Shown here: positions 1 through 12,407 of the stretch, piece after piece | How the letters are laid out: each line of letters opens with the position of its first letter | Position numbering within the stretch: the stretch's first letter is position 1 | Assembly: GCF_018320785.1 (NCBI RefSeq) | Contig: NC_054865.1 | Location: forward strand, 12,435,579 to 12,499,578 | Length of the DNA stretch: 64,000 nucleotides | From: Cheilinus undulatus | Taxonomy: Eukaryota; Chordata; Actinopteri; Labriformes; Labridae | Direction: 5' to 3' | The notes under the pieces: generated by a model | What the model was told of the DNA's origin: nothing | What the model saw: only the letters and a program-made list of their open reading frames with translations | Database searches by the model: none | Program-made: the position numbers and the translations under genes

Positions 1-176
1 GCAAAGGCTCATTATTCATCATTTTGAGTCCACATGCATACAAGGTAACCCAGTGATGTATATTTGGATGTAATTCCATCACAGAACAGTGGGTGGAGCC
101 TTTGCTTATGCTGCATTTACTCAAGACTTCAGGTGATTACAATTGAGTTTCAAGGAAAGAAAAAGTTTCAACCTTG

Positions 177-1170
177 TACAGGTGCATCTAAAAAATACAT
201 CATATAAAAGTTCATTTCTGTCCTGTGATTTAATTCAAGAAGTGAAACTACCATTTATTCTGGATGCATCGTTACAAAGTGAAATAATTCAAGACTGTTG
301 TTTTTTTTAATGTTGATCATTACAGCGTACGGTTGACAAAATAGAAAAACACTATCTCAGAATATTAGAATAGCACACAACACCAGTCCAAAAAAGCATT
401 CATACTACAAAAATGTGAATCTTCTGGAAAATTATGCACATTTATGCACTCAGAAGTTGGTTGTAGCTCCTTTTGCACAAACTACTACATCTATGAAGCA
501 AATCAGTCCGTGGCACTGCTGGGGTGTTATGAAGCCCAGGTTGCTCTGATAGCAGCCTTCAGCTCATCTGTATTGTTAAGTTTGGTGTCTCATCTTCCTC
601 TTACATTTCCTCAGACTCTCTATGAGGTTCAGGTCAGACCAGTTGGCTGGCCAATCAAACAAAATAAGCTCCCATCTGAACAGTTTGGGTCCAGTTAGAA
701 AGTGACAGGACCAATCAGCGACAAGAGGCAGTATTTTCGGTGCGGTGGAGTCGTGACGTAAGCAAGCAGCGACAAGAGGCTGGTGCAATTATGGCGGAAG
801 AGATTAGCGTGGATGCTGCTTCTCAGCCTGAGAGTTCAGCCAGTCCTTTCAACAGTGACCTTCTGTGGCATATCCGTATGGTGAAGGGTGTCAATGATTG
901 TCCTCTGGACAAGAGGCAAGTCAGCAGTCTTCCCCATGATTGTGGATGTGTGAATGTGAGAGACCGAAGACTGAAAACTTTTGCAAACAAGACTTCTCCA
1001 CAATATTCTAATATTTTGAGATAGTGAACTTTTGATTTTCATAAGCTGTAAGCCATAATCATCAAGAGTAAAACAAAAGGTCTTGAAATGCTTCACTGTG
1101 TATGAGATGAATTCTGAATATATGGAAATTTAACTTTCTGAAATAAATCATGGGGAAAATGAGTTTTGGG
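177..1170. mobile_element. Tc1/mariner-type element with long terminal inverted repeats
   Basis: The inner inverted repeats are clear: 350-373 reads ACTATCTCAGAATATTAGAA and 1003-1026 is its reverse complement with about two mismatches. Beyond them the flanks 177-350 and 1026-1170 also look like diverged mirror copies, including a motif close to ATAATCATCA and the outer ACAGGTG-like end. This suggests TIRs of roughly 150-200 bp, as in a common fish Tc1-like family. Between them, minus-strand codons around 576-700 resemble the third catalytic block of Tc1 transposases (WSDLNLIESL in place of SPDLNPIENL), with stops nearby. The transposase is dead. The element lies in an intron of the RASSF7-like gene and carries a second repeat at 668-840. 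Confidence 0.7.
668..840 (+). repeat. 5' end of a RecQ-type repeat element (CCAAT promoter plus first codons)
   Basis: This stretch is homologous in inverted orientation to 39370-39525 of the same window. It includes a CCAAT motif in GACCAATCAGCG (about 709), a CRE-like GTGACGTAA (about 753) and an ATG at 791 followed by codons for MAEEISVDAA. The second copy reads MEEEINVDAA and continues in a way that resembles the N-terminus of a RecQ-helicase-like protein found in multicopy fish elements. The RecQ link is from memory and moderate; the homology between the two copies is visible directly. Here it is a short fragment nested in the Tc1-type element. Confidence 0.55.
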
Positions 1171-1374
1171 ATGAATGGAACATTGTTTGGATGGATTTAT
1201 ACATTTATATGAGTTATAAATCTGAACAACTGGACTAACTCATCCAGACTGAAAACAGAATTGGGCATGGTTTTTAGTATTTTGGGCAGAATATGTATCC
1301 CTAATATCCCCAGGCTTTCTAAAATGTTTTTTCTACCTTCAGGGCCACCATAGTGAACGCAGTTGAAGACCTAC

Positions 1375-2310
1375 CTTGCTCTCTGTCGATCTCCTCCTGT
1401 AACTGTCTCTCCCAGAGCTCTCTGTGCATCAGCTCTGTCTCGTTCTGATTCAGCATCTGCTCCAGCTCCTCCAGCTCCCCTTCCTGGATCAGCTCCAGAC
1501 CAGCAGACGACCTCTCCTGCTCCCACATCTCTGTCTCCCTCTCCAGAGCTTGAAGCTCAATCTCCAGGTCTTGAAGCCTCCTCTGTTGCTGCAGAATCTG
1601 TCTAAAAACCTCTTCTTTGACAGAGGAGGGCAGAGCCTTCACAAGGTTATGGGAATCAAGGAAAGAGACCGGGGAAGCTCTTGGCTCCGGTGAGGATTGG
1701 GGTGACGGAGACCAGGCCCTGTTTGATTTAGTCCTCCTGGGACTTGTTGAAGGACCCAGATTAAAAGTGAAAGCCTTTTGTGGCTCCCTACTCCTAACAG
1801 GATCTGGTTCTGATGGTCTGGGCAGAGCTCTCAGTCTAGTGGGTGTGTCTTGACCGTCACTGAGGCTGGGACCTGTCCTCTGCAGGTAGAACTGGACCTC
1901 TGCAGCCTGCTGCCCCAGCTGAGCCAGCAGCTTCAGAGGACAGTCATCTGCAACCAGCTGTCGGTCTGTTCCTCTCAACCTCAGGATCAGAATGTACCGA
2001 CCTGTCTGACCTGCAGAAAACATAAGTAGGAAAGGTTTATGTTTATAGAGAGATCCACTGACCGATCATTTTATTAGGTATACCTGTTTGACTCCTCATT
2101 AACACAAATATCTGGTCAGCCAATGTCATGGCAGTAACCAATGCTTTTAGGCATAAAGATACGGTTAAGATGATCTGCTGAAGTTTGAACTGAGCATCTC
2201 CACTTACCGATTGATTGTGCTAGAGCTACGACGACATCCTGGCAGGAAGTGTTCAGTGTCAGACCACACACTACTCGGACTATACCGTCCACCCAAACCC
2301 TCAGCTCCAT
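1375..2310 (-). CDS. rassf7: RASSF7-like Ras-association protein, first two coding exons (partial)
   Basis: Two exons join cleanly. Exon 1 runs 2310-2208 (donor TCG|GTAAGT) and exon 2 runs 2010-1375 (acceptor CTGCAG|GT, donor CAAG|GTAGGT), together 246 codons. I start at the ATG at 2310 because MELRVWVDGI is the conserved RASSF7/8 start. An upstream acceptor at 2326-2327 implies a 5'UTR intron. Residues 1-90 form the RA (ubiquitin-like) domain, with LAQSIG and QTGRY meeting at the splice junction and RTGPSLSDG at its end. A Ser/Pro-rich linker follows, then a coiled coil from about residue 160 (LQDLEIELQALERETEMWEQ onward). RASSF7/8 are the N-terminal RASSF class, linked to Ras-type GTPase binding, centrosomes and JNK signalling. 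The last coiled-coil exons are missing and must lie left of the window. RASSF8 is the alternative; the short linker favours RASSF7. Confidence 0.85.
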
Positions 2311-2325
2311 CAGTGTGCTGCACAA

Positions 2326-4606
2326 CTACCAGGAGAAAAAGAGAAAAAAGGAAAGAGGAAGTTGTTTAAAAATGTAGTTTAAAAATAGAGGCTTTTGAGG
2401 TGAATATGCCTATGTTGGCGGTCCTATATTCAGTGAAAATTTAGGTGGTTGGTTGAAAATGGAAAAAGGAAAAAGGGCGCTATTTTTAGTTTTGTGGTTT
2501 TGACGAAAAACAGATTATACTTTAGTCCCCCGACCCAGAAATTTGATTTTTTTTTTCTTTTCATAAATAATTTCATTTACATGTGTTTGTCAAGTCCATG
2601 CTGTGGTTTATCTCCTCCATCACAGTCTTTCAATTTGAACTTTAACAGACAAAAATGTAGTACAATACTTCAAAAACAGTATACTCAAGTTCAAGCAAAA
2701 TTATTAAGTTTAATTTCACAATAAAGCTACTCAGCTACCATTACATGATTAAACGTAGTTAATTATTTTCACACCTGATGATACAAACTCAAAAACATCC
2801 TCTAATTTAAAGAATAGATAACCTTCGGGTTTTCAACTTTCTCATTCCTATTGACTTAATTTTCAAAAAAGCGTGTTCTAGCTATTATATTTACTAGTAG
2901 TACACAAATGAGGAAGTAAAAATGTACAAATCTGCACAAAATCCCTTGTACATGCCTCAAAACTGTCTCCTACTCAGTGACTAGTCAGACTCCTCACAGC
3001 TAATGAATTGTTTGAAATTCTGACAAACTGTGCTATAAATGTCACTGACATGGAGCGTTTTAGATGTCTGCCACAGTGAACTGGCTGAAGAACTGAGAGT
3101 TAGTGACTGGTAATCATGATTGTCCATCAACCACAGGATCAGATATCTCAGTTGAATGCCATGAATTCTGTATGTTAGGACACTGCAGGTGATCATTGTA
3201 GGAGATGTGTGTAGCACACAAGGAGATTATTCCCTCTGTGCTTTGTTTGATGCATTAGTTGTGATGTTGATAAAAATCATAAAAATCTGTGACCAGACCA
3301 GTAAATCAGGACGCACAGTGTGCCATGTATGAAGAAGCAAAAAGGTTTTTTTAAAAATTTAATCCTGACAGATTTTTTTTTTTTTTTTTTTTTTTTATGG
3401 TGTCCGGGTTTCTTCAGTTTTTGATTTTTCTTTTTAACAAAAAACAACTTTTCATTTAGGTGCCACTGGCTAAACAGACACAAAAACTTGGTTTTGATAA
3501 ACAAATAATTTGGGTGACTTTTACAAACATGAAATAAAGTTTGCTGACTATTTCAAGTCTCTCCTCTAAACATATTTTCATATGTGAGAGTCTTTGTGAC
3601 AGTTTTACATGATGCTTAGTCAAGCACCTGCTCTATAAGTTTAACCTCAATACTTTAATACGTAATACTTTTTTTTAAAACTTGTGCATATTTATCATTT
3701 ATCTCTTTTTGTGTGCCTATACCTTGGCATTTTTCTTTACTTGATAATTAAAGATCAATAATCTCTCTGAATATGCATTTTTGACTAGATTTTAGTTTTC
3801 AGTTTCATTGTTTTTTAGAACAACTTGTTTATTTTGTGCATTTGTATTGCACTTTGTTGAGCATCTCTTGTTTTGTAATTGGCCTTCTAACTATAAAATG
3901 TATGACTCAACATGAAATGTGCATTTATTTCACAGAGATAATGATGTCCTCCCCCGTACCCGGTGAGGAGTTACTTCACATGCCTTATTTTGGGGTGACC
4001 ATCATGTTGGAAAGCTACAACATCCAGCCTGAATCTAACTTGAGTCTTTTTTCCCAAACCTTCTGTCAACAACTTTCTTTTTCCCTGCTGCTTCAGGTAA
4101 TATCACACAAGCTCGTCAATATCAAACAACTTTTTTATGTTCTTAAAAGATGCTTGTATTATTTTCACATTAAATATTTTATAGCATAGCAAGATAAATT
4201 GGTCTCTTACTATGATTTAATGGCTAAATTCAAATCATGAGGCCTTTGCTTACTTATTAAGAATATTTTTGCTTCAGAGGCCTAAATCCAGCATTATGAC
4301 CTCACTGATAAATAATCTGAATTTTTTTATGTAGAAAAAAAGTGGTGAGAAAACAGGAGTGTCCTTCCAGTCCTCCTCTGAGAGCTGAATGTTTTCTTCT
4401 TGGTGTTGGAGCTGTTTTACAATGACATGCAACATCATTTTTGAATCTTTGAGTAACACGTGTTATTTCTAACATCTGTCCTTTTTGCTATCAAGGACTT
4501 CACTTTTTAAATCAATATGAGACCGTTTTAAGATTGGATGGAATAGTGGATGGATTTTTTTATTCACTTTAGAAATATTTTGTCTATTTAAATAGGATAA
4601 TCCTAA
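2326..4606. other. Gene-poor AT-rich DNA upstream of the RASSF7-like exons
   Basis: I see no convincing exon. The stretch holds a poly-T run at about 3370-3397 and several A- or T-rich tracts. It should contain the 5'UTR intron of the minus-strand RASSF7-like gene, because an acceptor precedes its first coding exon. Short open frames here have no recognisable domain. Confidence 0.5.
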
Positions 4607-4890
4607 TTGAGATTAAGAATCTAATTTACAGTTGTCCCGGCTATGACAGGCAGCAGCACATTAAGCAAGGTTACAACCATAAAACACAAAACTGTCACAA
4701 ACACAGATCACCCAAATCCTGGATCACAGAGTAGAGAGTCACCAGTCAAAACCTCTACAACCTGATAAATCTTCCTTTGACACCTTGATCTACTTAAAAG
4801 ATTTGAAGAGTCAGTCCTGAAGCAGATTCCATGCTTCAGTGGTATACTAGAAACTCCTTTGACCCATTTAAAGATGCACCTTTGGGACAA
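4607..4890. repeat. Dispersed fish repeat, copy 1
   Basis: The start, around 4607-4680, matches 49455-49545 in the same orientation: a GAGATTAA(G/A)AATC motif, then a TGTCC-GGC block, then GGCAGCAGCACA followed by AAGC. It is a short non-coding interspersed repeat of unknown family. The far end of the element is not defined, so the end coordinate is approximate. Confidence 0.5.
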
Positions 4891-7644
4891 ATAGCAAAAG
4901 TAACTTCAATCTTGTAACTGAGTCACAGACTGTCAACATGTTTCACATCAGAATAATTATCCAAGCATGAGGGATGCAGGTTGTGTTATAAATAAGGTTA
5001 TAGCAATAATTTACTCTGTCCAGCCAACTCGATCATATAGAGTACAATGATGAGTTAGTGACTCAGAGTTTTTTATTAACTTTTATTCTCTATGGTGTAC
5101 AGTTTCAAAAGACTCAAGGATCAGGATATCTTCTATCCCAAAAGAGCAGTTTGCTTCAAAGCAAGCAGAACTACACAAACTAGTTCATTAACTATGAAAT
5201 GAGCAGAAGAAAATCAGAGCACATTAGAAAGAAAACAATGCCAGTAAATAAAAATCACAAACTAATATCAAATTAATCCTCATATGCTGTGTTCTCTGTT
5301 AAAAGTCATCCAGACCTGGATTAATGTTGTGGATGCTTTTGAATTTTTTGCCTAAAATGTGATGCTTCATAAAGTCAAAGTGATAATATGTAGAACTTTG
5401 GACTAAAAACCACTTCTGTGTTTTATATAATTTTTGATCTAGTTCCAACATTACCTCAGATAGTCCAACAGTTGTCAAAGCTAGAGAAATCCTAAATTAA
5501 CACGACAGTAACAGGATGTGTCTTACTACAGGGGCTGCCATGAAGCCACTGTGATAGACACAATAACCCCTGTCTTCAAGCATGAAATATGAACTGTGCC
5601 ATTTAAGATATCATTTACTGTTCAAGAATATTTTCAATATCAAGACCTAGTAGATTAAAGACAAATGCAGATTCACACTTTGTTAAAAGGCTGTACTGTA
5701 GAGCCCTGCGTGTTTCTGCACCATTATTAGCAATATGTGTCAAAGAAGTCCACACCTGCAGAACTTTAGTCCATTCTAGTACAACGCTCAGACTTACCAA
5801 CACTTCATTCAATTAACAAATTATAATAATTACACTTTCTTGCTGAAGAAAATATAAGCCATCAGCTTCAATGCCAGCTAGGCATTTCCAGGTTGAGTGG
5901 AGATCAGATGCACTGCTCAGCATGCTCAACTCTGTGGCACCCACACCCATGACAGATATTACCAGCTTTTCATCATGTGAAACTTAATGTTCTGTTTAGT
6001 AAATACACTGTATGACATGCTATTTTTATTGAACAGTCCTCCATTCAGGACAAGAGGTAAACAGAGGAGGCGGGCAGAGCTGTGCAGCACTTCTTTACTC
6101 ATCATCTTTTGTCATTGTTGTGCTGAGAGCCCCTTGGTGGCTGAATGTACGTGCGGTGTGTTTAATAGTTAAAGTAAAATCTGAAAAAATTAAAAGATGC
6201 ATGCATACAAATATGTCCATGGTTGACCAGGGTAATGAAAGTGGCAGCAAATAGTCTATTCATCAAAGCAAGAGAAAAATATGATGCATTCCTGAAATAA
6301 AAAGTCAGCTGCAACTTAAACTTTTCTACAAGCTGCTCAATATGAAGCCTAAAGATAAGGATCATTGATTAAGAAAGGATATAAGCTAGTATTTAAATCA
6401 CAACATCCCATTGGATTATAGGTTGATGGATGGATGAACATAACTGTGTAAAACACATAGGCCTGTTGAGACTTACTGTTGATTTTAACTTTCTGAATGC
6501 ATTTCTTTTTCAGTAGTGTTGCAATATCAGAATGAATAGCTATGTGATTTAACTGTTTTTTTAATTCACTGTTTTGCTACTCTACATAATCCAGAGGTAA
6601 ACATCTGTCCAACTGAACTTGATAGTTTCAGATCTGTCTTTCAAGTGTCAGTTTGACTCTGCGGCTCTAAACTGGATTTACAGATTCACATGGATCCAGG
6701 TTTTTGACAGTGTGTGAAGTGGTTGAAGGAGAGTTGTCTGTGTGTGTGTGTATTATGTTTGCAGTAGAGGACACACTGGTTTGCAGAGAGCAGGAATGTG
6801 GCAGAACACGCTGACATTCCTGAAGAACTTAAACTCCACCCACACATACCTTCACTCTCTGTTTACTAACCTCCACTGTCCCAAATCCTCCTCACTATCA
6901 CTACGATTTAAATAATCACAACAACGTACAAGCTACAAAACATACCAGTGTTTGTCAAAAAACCATCGGGTTTAATCCTCTAATATGAAATAGGGCATGT
7001 CTAACTGAAAATGGTCTCTTTGCACCACATTTTCTTAACAGAAAATACAATTGTTACAGCAGGAAGTACATCTTTATGATTTATTCCCATATCAGAGAAT
7101 TTGAATATTAGCCTATCAAGCTTCATTTGAAAATCTTTAATGGAGGCAATGAAGCTTTTTGAAGTTAAAATAGTCATGATTGTAGTGCATTTTCTGTACT
7201 CAAAGTGATAGCCATCCCACTAAAAATTTATGGTTGCAGCCCTGATTTTTTTTTTTTTTAACTATTTTTGAATGTTAGACCAACTGTGACACAGGACTTT
7301 TAATGTCAGTGTATATATTGCTTTGGTTTTAGATGCATTTTTAGCTGATGGTGATTGTTTTTTACTTTTTAAAGTTCTTTTGAAGTAAAGTTTCTGTTGC
7401 TTTTATGTATGTATGTATGGTTAATAGTCAACTTTGAATAAGGTAAAGACTAATGCTTAAAAGGAGATCAAATTAACAGGCCTGTGAAGAAGTAAAATCT
7501 AAATTACAAATTAAAATGATGATTCCAGTAATTACAACACAATTACTAATTTTTAAAAATGTTAATGCTCATAATGCACTAACCTTTGAGTTCAAGCTCC
7601 TCTCAGTTTCATTGACAGTTCTTCTTTCTCACCGCTGTTTTCAG
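4891..7644. other. Intergenic or intronic DNA, no gene recognised
   Basis: AT-rich sequence without a supported exon. A (TG)n-containing patch near 6735-6765 lies beside several CATTCC/GGAATG motifs (6798-6835), which resemble TEAD-type sites, but nothing else supports regulation. A poly-T tract lies at about 7247-7260. Confidence 0.4.
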
Positions 7645-7783
7645 GCTGTGACCCACACACTCACACACAGACACTCTTCAGTGATGGACGAGGAGGAGGA
7701 GCAGGAGGAGGAGGAGGAGGAGTGAAGCAATGGAATGTGGCGTTTCTGGATGTGCTGTGTGAAAAGTGACATCACTCGGACAG
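7645..7783 (+). CDS. Candidate leader exon with acidic uORF and short start peptide
   Basis: The block is bounded by a good acceptor (CTGTTTTCAG|G at 7644/7645) and donor (ACAG|GTAATC at 7783/7784). It contains three ATGs. The ATG at 7684 opens a 13-codon acidic frame (MDEEEEQEEEEEE, stop at 7723-7725). The ATG at 7730 opens a short second frame. The ATG at 7735 opens MWRFWMCCVKSDITRT, which runs through the donor with one base left over. A start peptide rich in Trp and Cys would suit a palmitoylated N-terminus, but I recognise no family and no downstream partner exon. It could also be a chance splice-like block. Confidence 0.3.
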
Positions 7784-9355
7784 GTAATCAAGAGCAGTTA
7801 CCTCTGATAATTATGCTTTCTTCCATTTTCACCTCAGAGAAAACAAAAAATATAAACCTTTTCCACGACCTTCTTTAGTGCAGAAATTACTTATAGATTC
7901 AGATTTTACTAAAAATATCAGGTGGTGTTTTCTCTTTCTTTATTTCTACAATACTCTTTCATTCAGGTGTGAAGGTAACAAATGACATTTTCTCATGTCT
8001 CTGTGATTGAGTGGCTTTGTTGTGTATTTATAAAGATCTGGGGGAGATGGACCAAAAATCAGATCTTTTTTAGCCCAACTGCACATGTATCTTAAATTTT
8101 TCATTTAAATAACTGAAACTAAGTCAGTTTTAAGTCAAATCAACATGAACCAAATGTAAAAAGTCACACTGTCACTTATATTAAAGTCTTGTAAAGCAAT
8201 AAATAATGTGTATTTTAGGACTGTAGTATGACACAGGGCTGTGCTGTCAACCACCAGGCCAAAATTCAGAAATGAAAAGCATCTTTCAGAAAAAAAGTTT
8301 CAAAATCATGAAAAATGAAACAGCAATATCTGCTCTAAGTGTCTGTGCAGGTGCTGGTTGAATGCACTGAAGCTATGCCTATTCACCAGAAAGATGATCT
8401 TCTCTACAGTTTTAAAAAATGCTGCAATCTAATTGGAGGGCTTATCTGTCTGCTCTCCAGAGCCCGCCAGCTCTTTGTTAAAACCCCCAGAACTATAGTC
8501 ACATTCATGTCACGCAGATAGTTTAGTGCTGAAAAATCTCATCCGAGATCTCATCCTGAGTTTTAAAGAGTTCATATATCCCCATATTTCATTTTCTCTG
8601 ACCAATCGGTCACATAAGAGTGTGAGTGAGTTGTAAAGTTCCTGCTAAATACACTCCATATCCCAATGTTGCTTTTTAATATAAAGTCTTCAATGAAAAT
8701 GAGAATCAGAAGAGACTTTTATTACAAGCATTAACAGAAATATAATATGTCTATCAACCATCACTTAACAGAACTTAAGCATGGTGATGCTCACAGAGAG
8801 TTGAAAGTATATATATGTAGTTTTCCACCACAAATCATTTTGTTAGTTTTGTTGGTAGGTTGGGAAAATTCCCCTTAACACTTAACAACACCACGATTTT
8901 TGGCTGGCTGCTAATTTCTAATGGCGTAGACATGAACAAACAGTTGATGGCATTAAGATAACGTGCTTGGTGCTTTTTTTTTTTTTTATATGGTACTATT
9001 AGGGGTTGGAAAATTTCCGTGGGGCTTACATGTACCACTGAACCCACACTTAGCTCTGACCAAAACAACAACAAAAAAGATTTCCCCAAATGGTTAAAAA
9101 CTCACATGGTCCAAAATGAAGTCACATATAGCTCCCAACCTTTTTAGACAGCAACTTTATTCTAAAATATCAAGTGAGTCTGGAGATTAATTTCTGATTT
9201 TGCTTGATGGGAACTTTAACATTAGTAGTTTAGTTTAACTGAAGGCCTTACCTAGAATATCAGTTTGTCTAAACAAAAGGTAGCGTTGGTTTGAGTTTCA
9301 GTATTTGATGAACCAGGTTTACATGGAAGTCAGTATGGTGAGTTCTCAGCTGTGA
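7784..9355. other. No feature recognised
   Basis: AT-rich DNA with a poly-T tract at about 8977-8989. No exon, RNA gene or clear repeat boundary can be supported. If the leader exon at 7645 is real, this is the beginning of its intron. Confidence 0.4.
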
Positions 9356-9362
9356 TTAAGCA

Positions 9363-9480
9363 GTGACGTCATTGACACTGAAACCGGCCTCCTCCCTCTG
9401 CGAGTAAAAGATTAAAAACTAGAAGGAGTGGCTCTCTTCAGTCCTGCTCACTCTCTGTATCTCCTGCATTCCTCTCTATA
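9363..9480. promoter_or_regulatory. Candidate CRE-containing promoter
   Basis: A perfect cAMP-response element TGACGTCA lies at about 9364-9371. It is followed by an AT-rich TATA-like stretch (AAGATTAAAAAC, about 9409-9420) and then a pyrimidine-rich initiator-like region (CTCTCTTCAGTCCTGCTCAC). CTTCT|GTAAG near 9510 could be a donor after a noncoding first exon. The order CRE, TATA, initiator, donor fits a plus-strand start site. No transcript can be shown from sequence alone. Confidence 0.3.
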
Positions 9481-9519
9481 AGTCATGCTATTCCTGTGTG
9501 TTTGTGCTTCTGTAAGAAT

Positions 9520-11714
9520 GAAGTTGTGTGATTTTTCATGTGTTTGTGTAAATTAACAACGAGGATCAACATGCTGCCTATCTGGTTTACACAACCCTGC
9601 ATAATCACAGCAGCACACAAAGACAATCAGACATAAAAATATGACTAGTCAACAACAGCAGATGTCACTTTGGGAAAATGCTGTTAAAAAGGCAACATCT
9701 TAAAAGCAACATTTGTATGAATCAATTAACTGTGCACCAGATGTCCACCTCTTGTTTGTTGGGCTCACCATATAATTCCAACTAAGATTAAAAAAAGGGG
9801 GAAATGAATTGTCCAAATTTTAAGAAATATCAAAACTAAGAAAGTATATATAAATAAATATGTAAATAAATAAAATTTATTTATTCTACTTTTTAAGAAG
9901 TTAAAATACTAAACATGTAATCAAAATTTCCAGAACAGAGAAAGCTGGATTTCTGTCCATAAATAATAGGTTTTTGACTAATGCTTCTCATCGTCAAATG
10001 GGTTAGACAAAGAATGGCTAAAAAAGAGTTTTGGGTAGATTTCCAAGAAATATACAGAACTTTTTAAATTTTAAAGTCATAAATTTTTGTAAACAAACTT
10101 TCTATGAATTTTTGGGGTTATTAACTTGTAATTTTATGGGGGAAAGATGTATTTTTTAATATCACTAAGTTAAAATTTACTTGCAAAACAAAACTCAGAT
10201 ACCCTCTAAAACTGTCAAGTTAAAAAAAATAGGCTAAAGTATAAAGAAAAACATACCACATCAGGTAGACATGCTGTTTACCCTATATTATGACTTCAGT
10301 TGACAGCTTTGATGAATTCAACTTTTTAATACTATTAAAAAAATTCCTTTTTTGTTTTTCAAAAGTTTTTTACAATCTAAAAAAATTGGAGTTTGCCACC
10401 ATACATTTTTAGTTCTTTATTACTTTTCAGCCTGTCCTTGTATGTCCTTGTTAATGTAGTTTAGTAAGAATCAAAAAAGGGAAAAGTCAGTAAGTTCTTA
10501 GCCAGTCACTGAGGAGATAGGTTTGAGCAATGAGTTTTATTTTGACTTTATTGGAACAGCTGATTAATTCAGTTCCTCACTGATGTTTGTCTGGAGAACA
10601 TTTTCTTCTTATAAGCTCCTCTCATTGAAGACCTCATGTGTGAAGAGTGCCCCCTTGTGTTGTGCTTTCCCATTGGTAGTCAATGATTTTTTTTTTGAGT
10701 GCACACCTCATGACCCACTGACAGCTCTTTTAGCTCTTAACATCTTCAAATAACAGTGGACAGCAGTGTAATCATACACATATAGGTAATCATACACACA
10801 TATGTGGAAAGAAAAGTAAAAAAGTGTTACGTCACTTTTACATAGATTTTAGACATCTGTATTTTACAGTATGTCTCAATCAACTTTTTATTTCTTTTCC
10901 TTTTTTAAGATATGCTTGGCAAAAATAGGCAGGGCAAGATGGCGTAGCGTGGAAAGGTGATGGAGACACGACTGGCATCTAAACACGGATATGGTTTGCT
11001 GGGCACCATGCTGTGTGTGCTGCTTTTCTTCTTTAAAAAAAAATATTCAGGTTTTTAGGACATTGCAGAAAAAAACAGAACAATGGGTTGAGTACTGAAT
11101 ATGTTGATGGCACAGTGGAGGGAAGAAGTGCATTCATGAAGCCACAGCTTACGATCCCTGACATAATTCAAGCACCTGAGCCCAGTGTGAGTGAACATCA
11201 GACAGCCCTTTTTAGTGGGCTGAACATGTGGGCCTGGGAAAAAATAGCACCAAATTGTTTATGACACTCTATAAAACTTGCATGTTTTTGTCCTGTTTCA
11301 TTGTTTTGTTACAGTTTTTGTACTGTCTTAGGCTCAAGCACAACTATTTTTTATGAAATACATCTAACTGACTGAAAAAAACTATTTGGGTTGCAATCCT
11401 CCTTGAGGAGTTGATGTTGGATCCTGTTACTAAACCAGTTGAGAACCACTGCTATGGCAGACCTGCAATGTGTATCTAGTGGACCAGTTCCTGTGGCAAC
11501 CCCGACAACAACAATAATGACTCTGATGGGCGGGAAAAAAGAACACAGCACTGAGAACTCAGCCATTACCAATAACAATCACAAGTCAAGATTTGCAAGG
11601 AAACTGTCTACTGTTTTGAAACTCCTCATCAAACAAGAGCTCATGCACTGTCAATTTTAAAGCGTGATTTGCCAGCTTTAGGATGTGAACTAATGTGTCA
11701 ATAGTGATGAGAAG
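9520..11714. other. Intergenic AT-rich DNA with decayed repeat ends
   Basis: No gene is recognised. Around 10925 the phrase GGGCAAGATGGCG resembles LINE 5'UTR starts. At 11434-11452 CCAGTTGAGAACCACTGC resembles one terminal inverted repeat of a hAT-type element, but the partner end is not evident. Confidence 0.35.
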
Positions 11715-12366
11715 TCATCATTTCTGAGGATTAAAACAGGAGTCCCACAAGGCTCTGTGCTACTGAGCTTCAATTTGTACATGAATGAACTACCTCAGTC
11801 ATGTGTGGGAGCAGGTATTCAGATGTATGTAGCTGATACAGTCTTGTATGTGTCTAGTAAGACCTCATCTTCAGTTTCTGTAAAGCTCCTTCATCATTTA
11901 CAGTCTGTAGCTGTTTGGTTTGAGACCTCATGTCTTACACTTAACACAAAGAAAACTGTCTATTTGTTTGTCTACCAACTATCCTCAGTTAAAACTGACT
12001 TAAATCTTTAATTCAGTCTATTAAGACAGGTTTATGACATGAATTATCTAGGTCTCCATTTAGACTCTAACCTGGTGGACAGAGCCTTCTCCATAGCTGC
12101 GACTCACTCCCTAAACATATCCATGACTGTACAAACTCATCCACAACCAAATCACTGCTCAGAACTCACCTTTTTAAACTGGTTTTTAATGTGTGATTCT
12201 GATTATGTCTTCTCACTTTGCTGCTTGATTGTCTGCTTGTTTGTTTGTTGTTGATTGTTTGGCTGTTATGATGTCTTTTTGGCTTTTTTTTTTTTTCGAT
12301 GTGTAATGTATTTTTAACTATTGTACAGAGTCTTTGAGTTTCTGAAAAGTACGTTATGGAAAAAAT

Positions 12367-12407
<41 letters not shown>

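Noticed and set aside
1..108. GCAAAGGCTC (1-10) and GAGCCTTTGC (99-108) as transposon ends
   Set aside because: Ten-base inverted match only, with no target duplication and unrelated sequence inside.
3836..4189. 117-codon open frame on the plus strand
   Set aside because: Hydrophobic, low-complexity translation from AT-rich DNA; no start context or family signature.
6660..6900. Noncoding 5' exon near CATTCC motifs
   Set aside because: A possible minus-strand donor (GTGAAG|GTATGTG near 6860) exists but no acceptor partner or start site could be argued.
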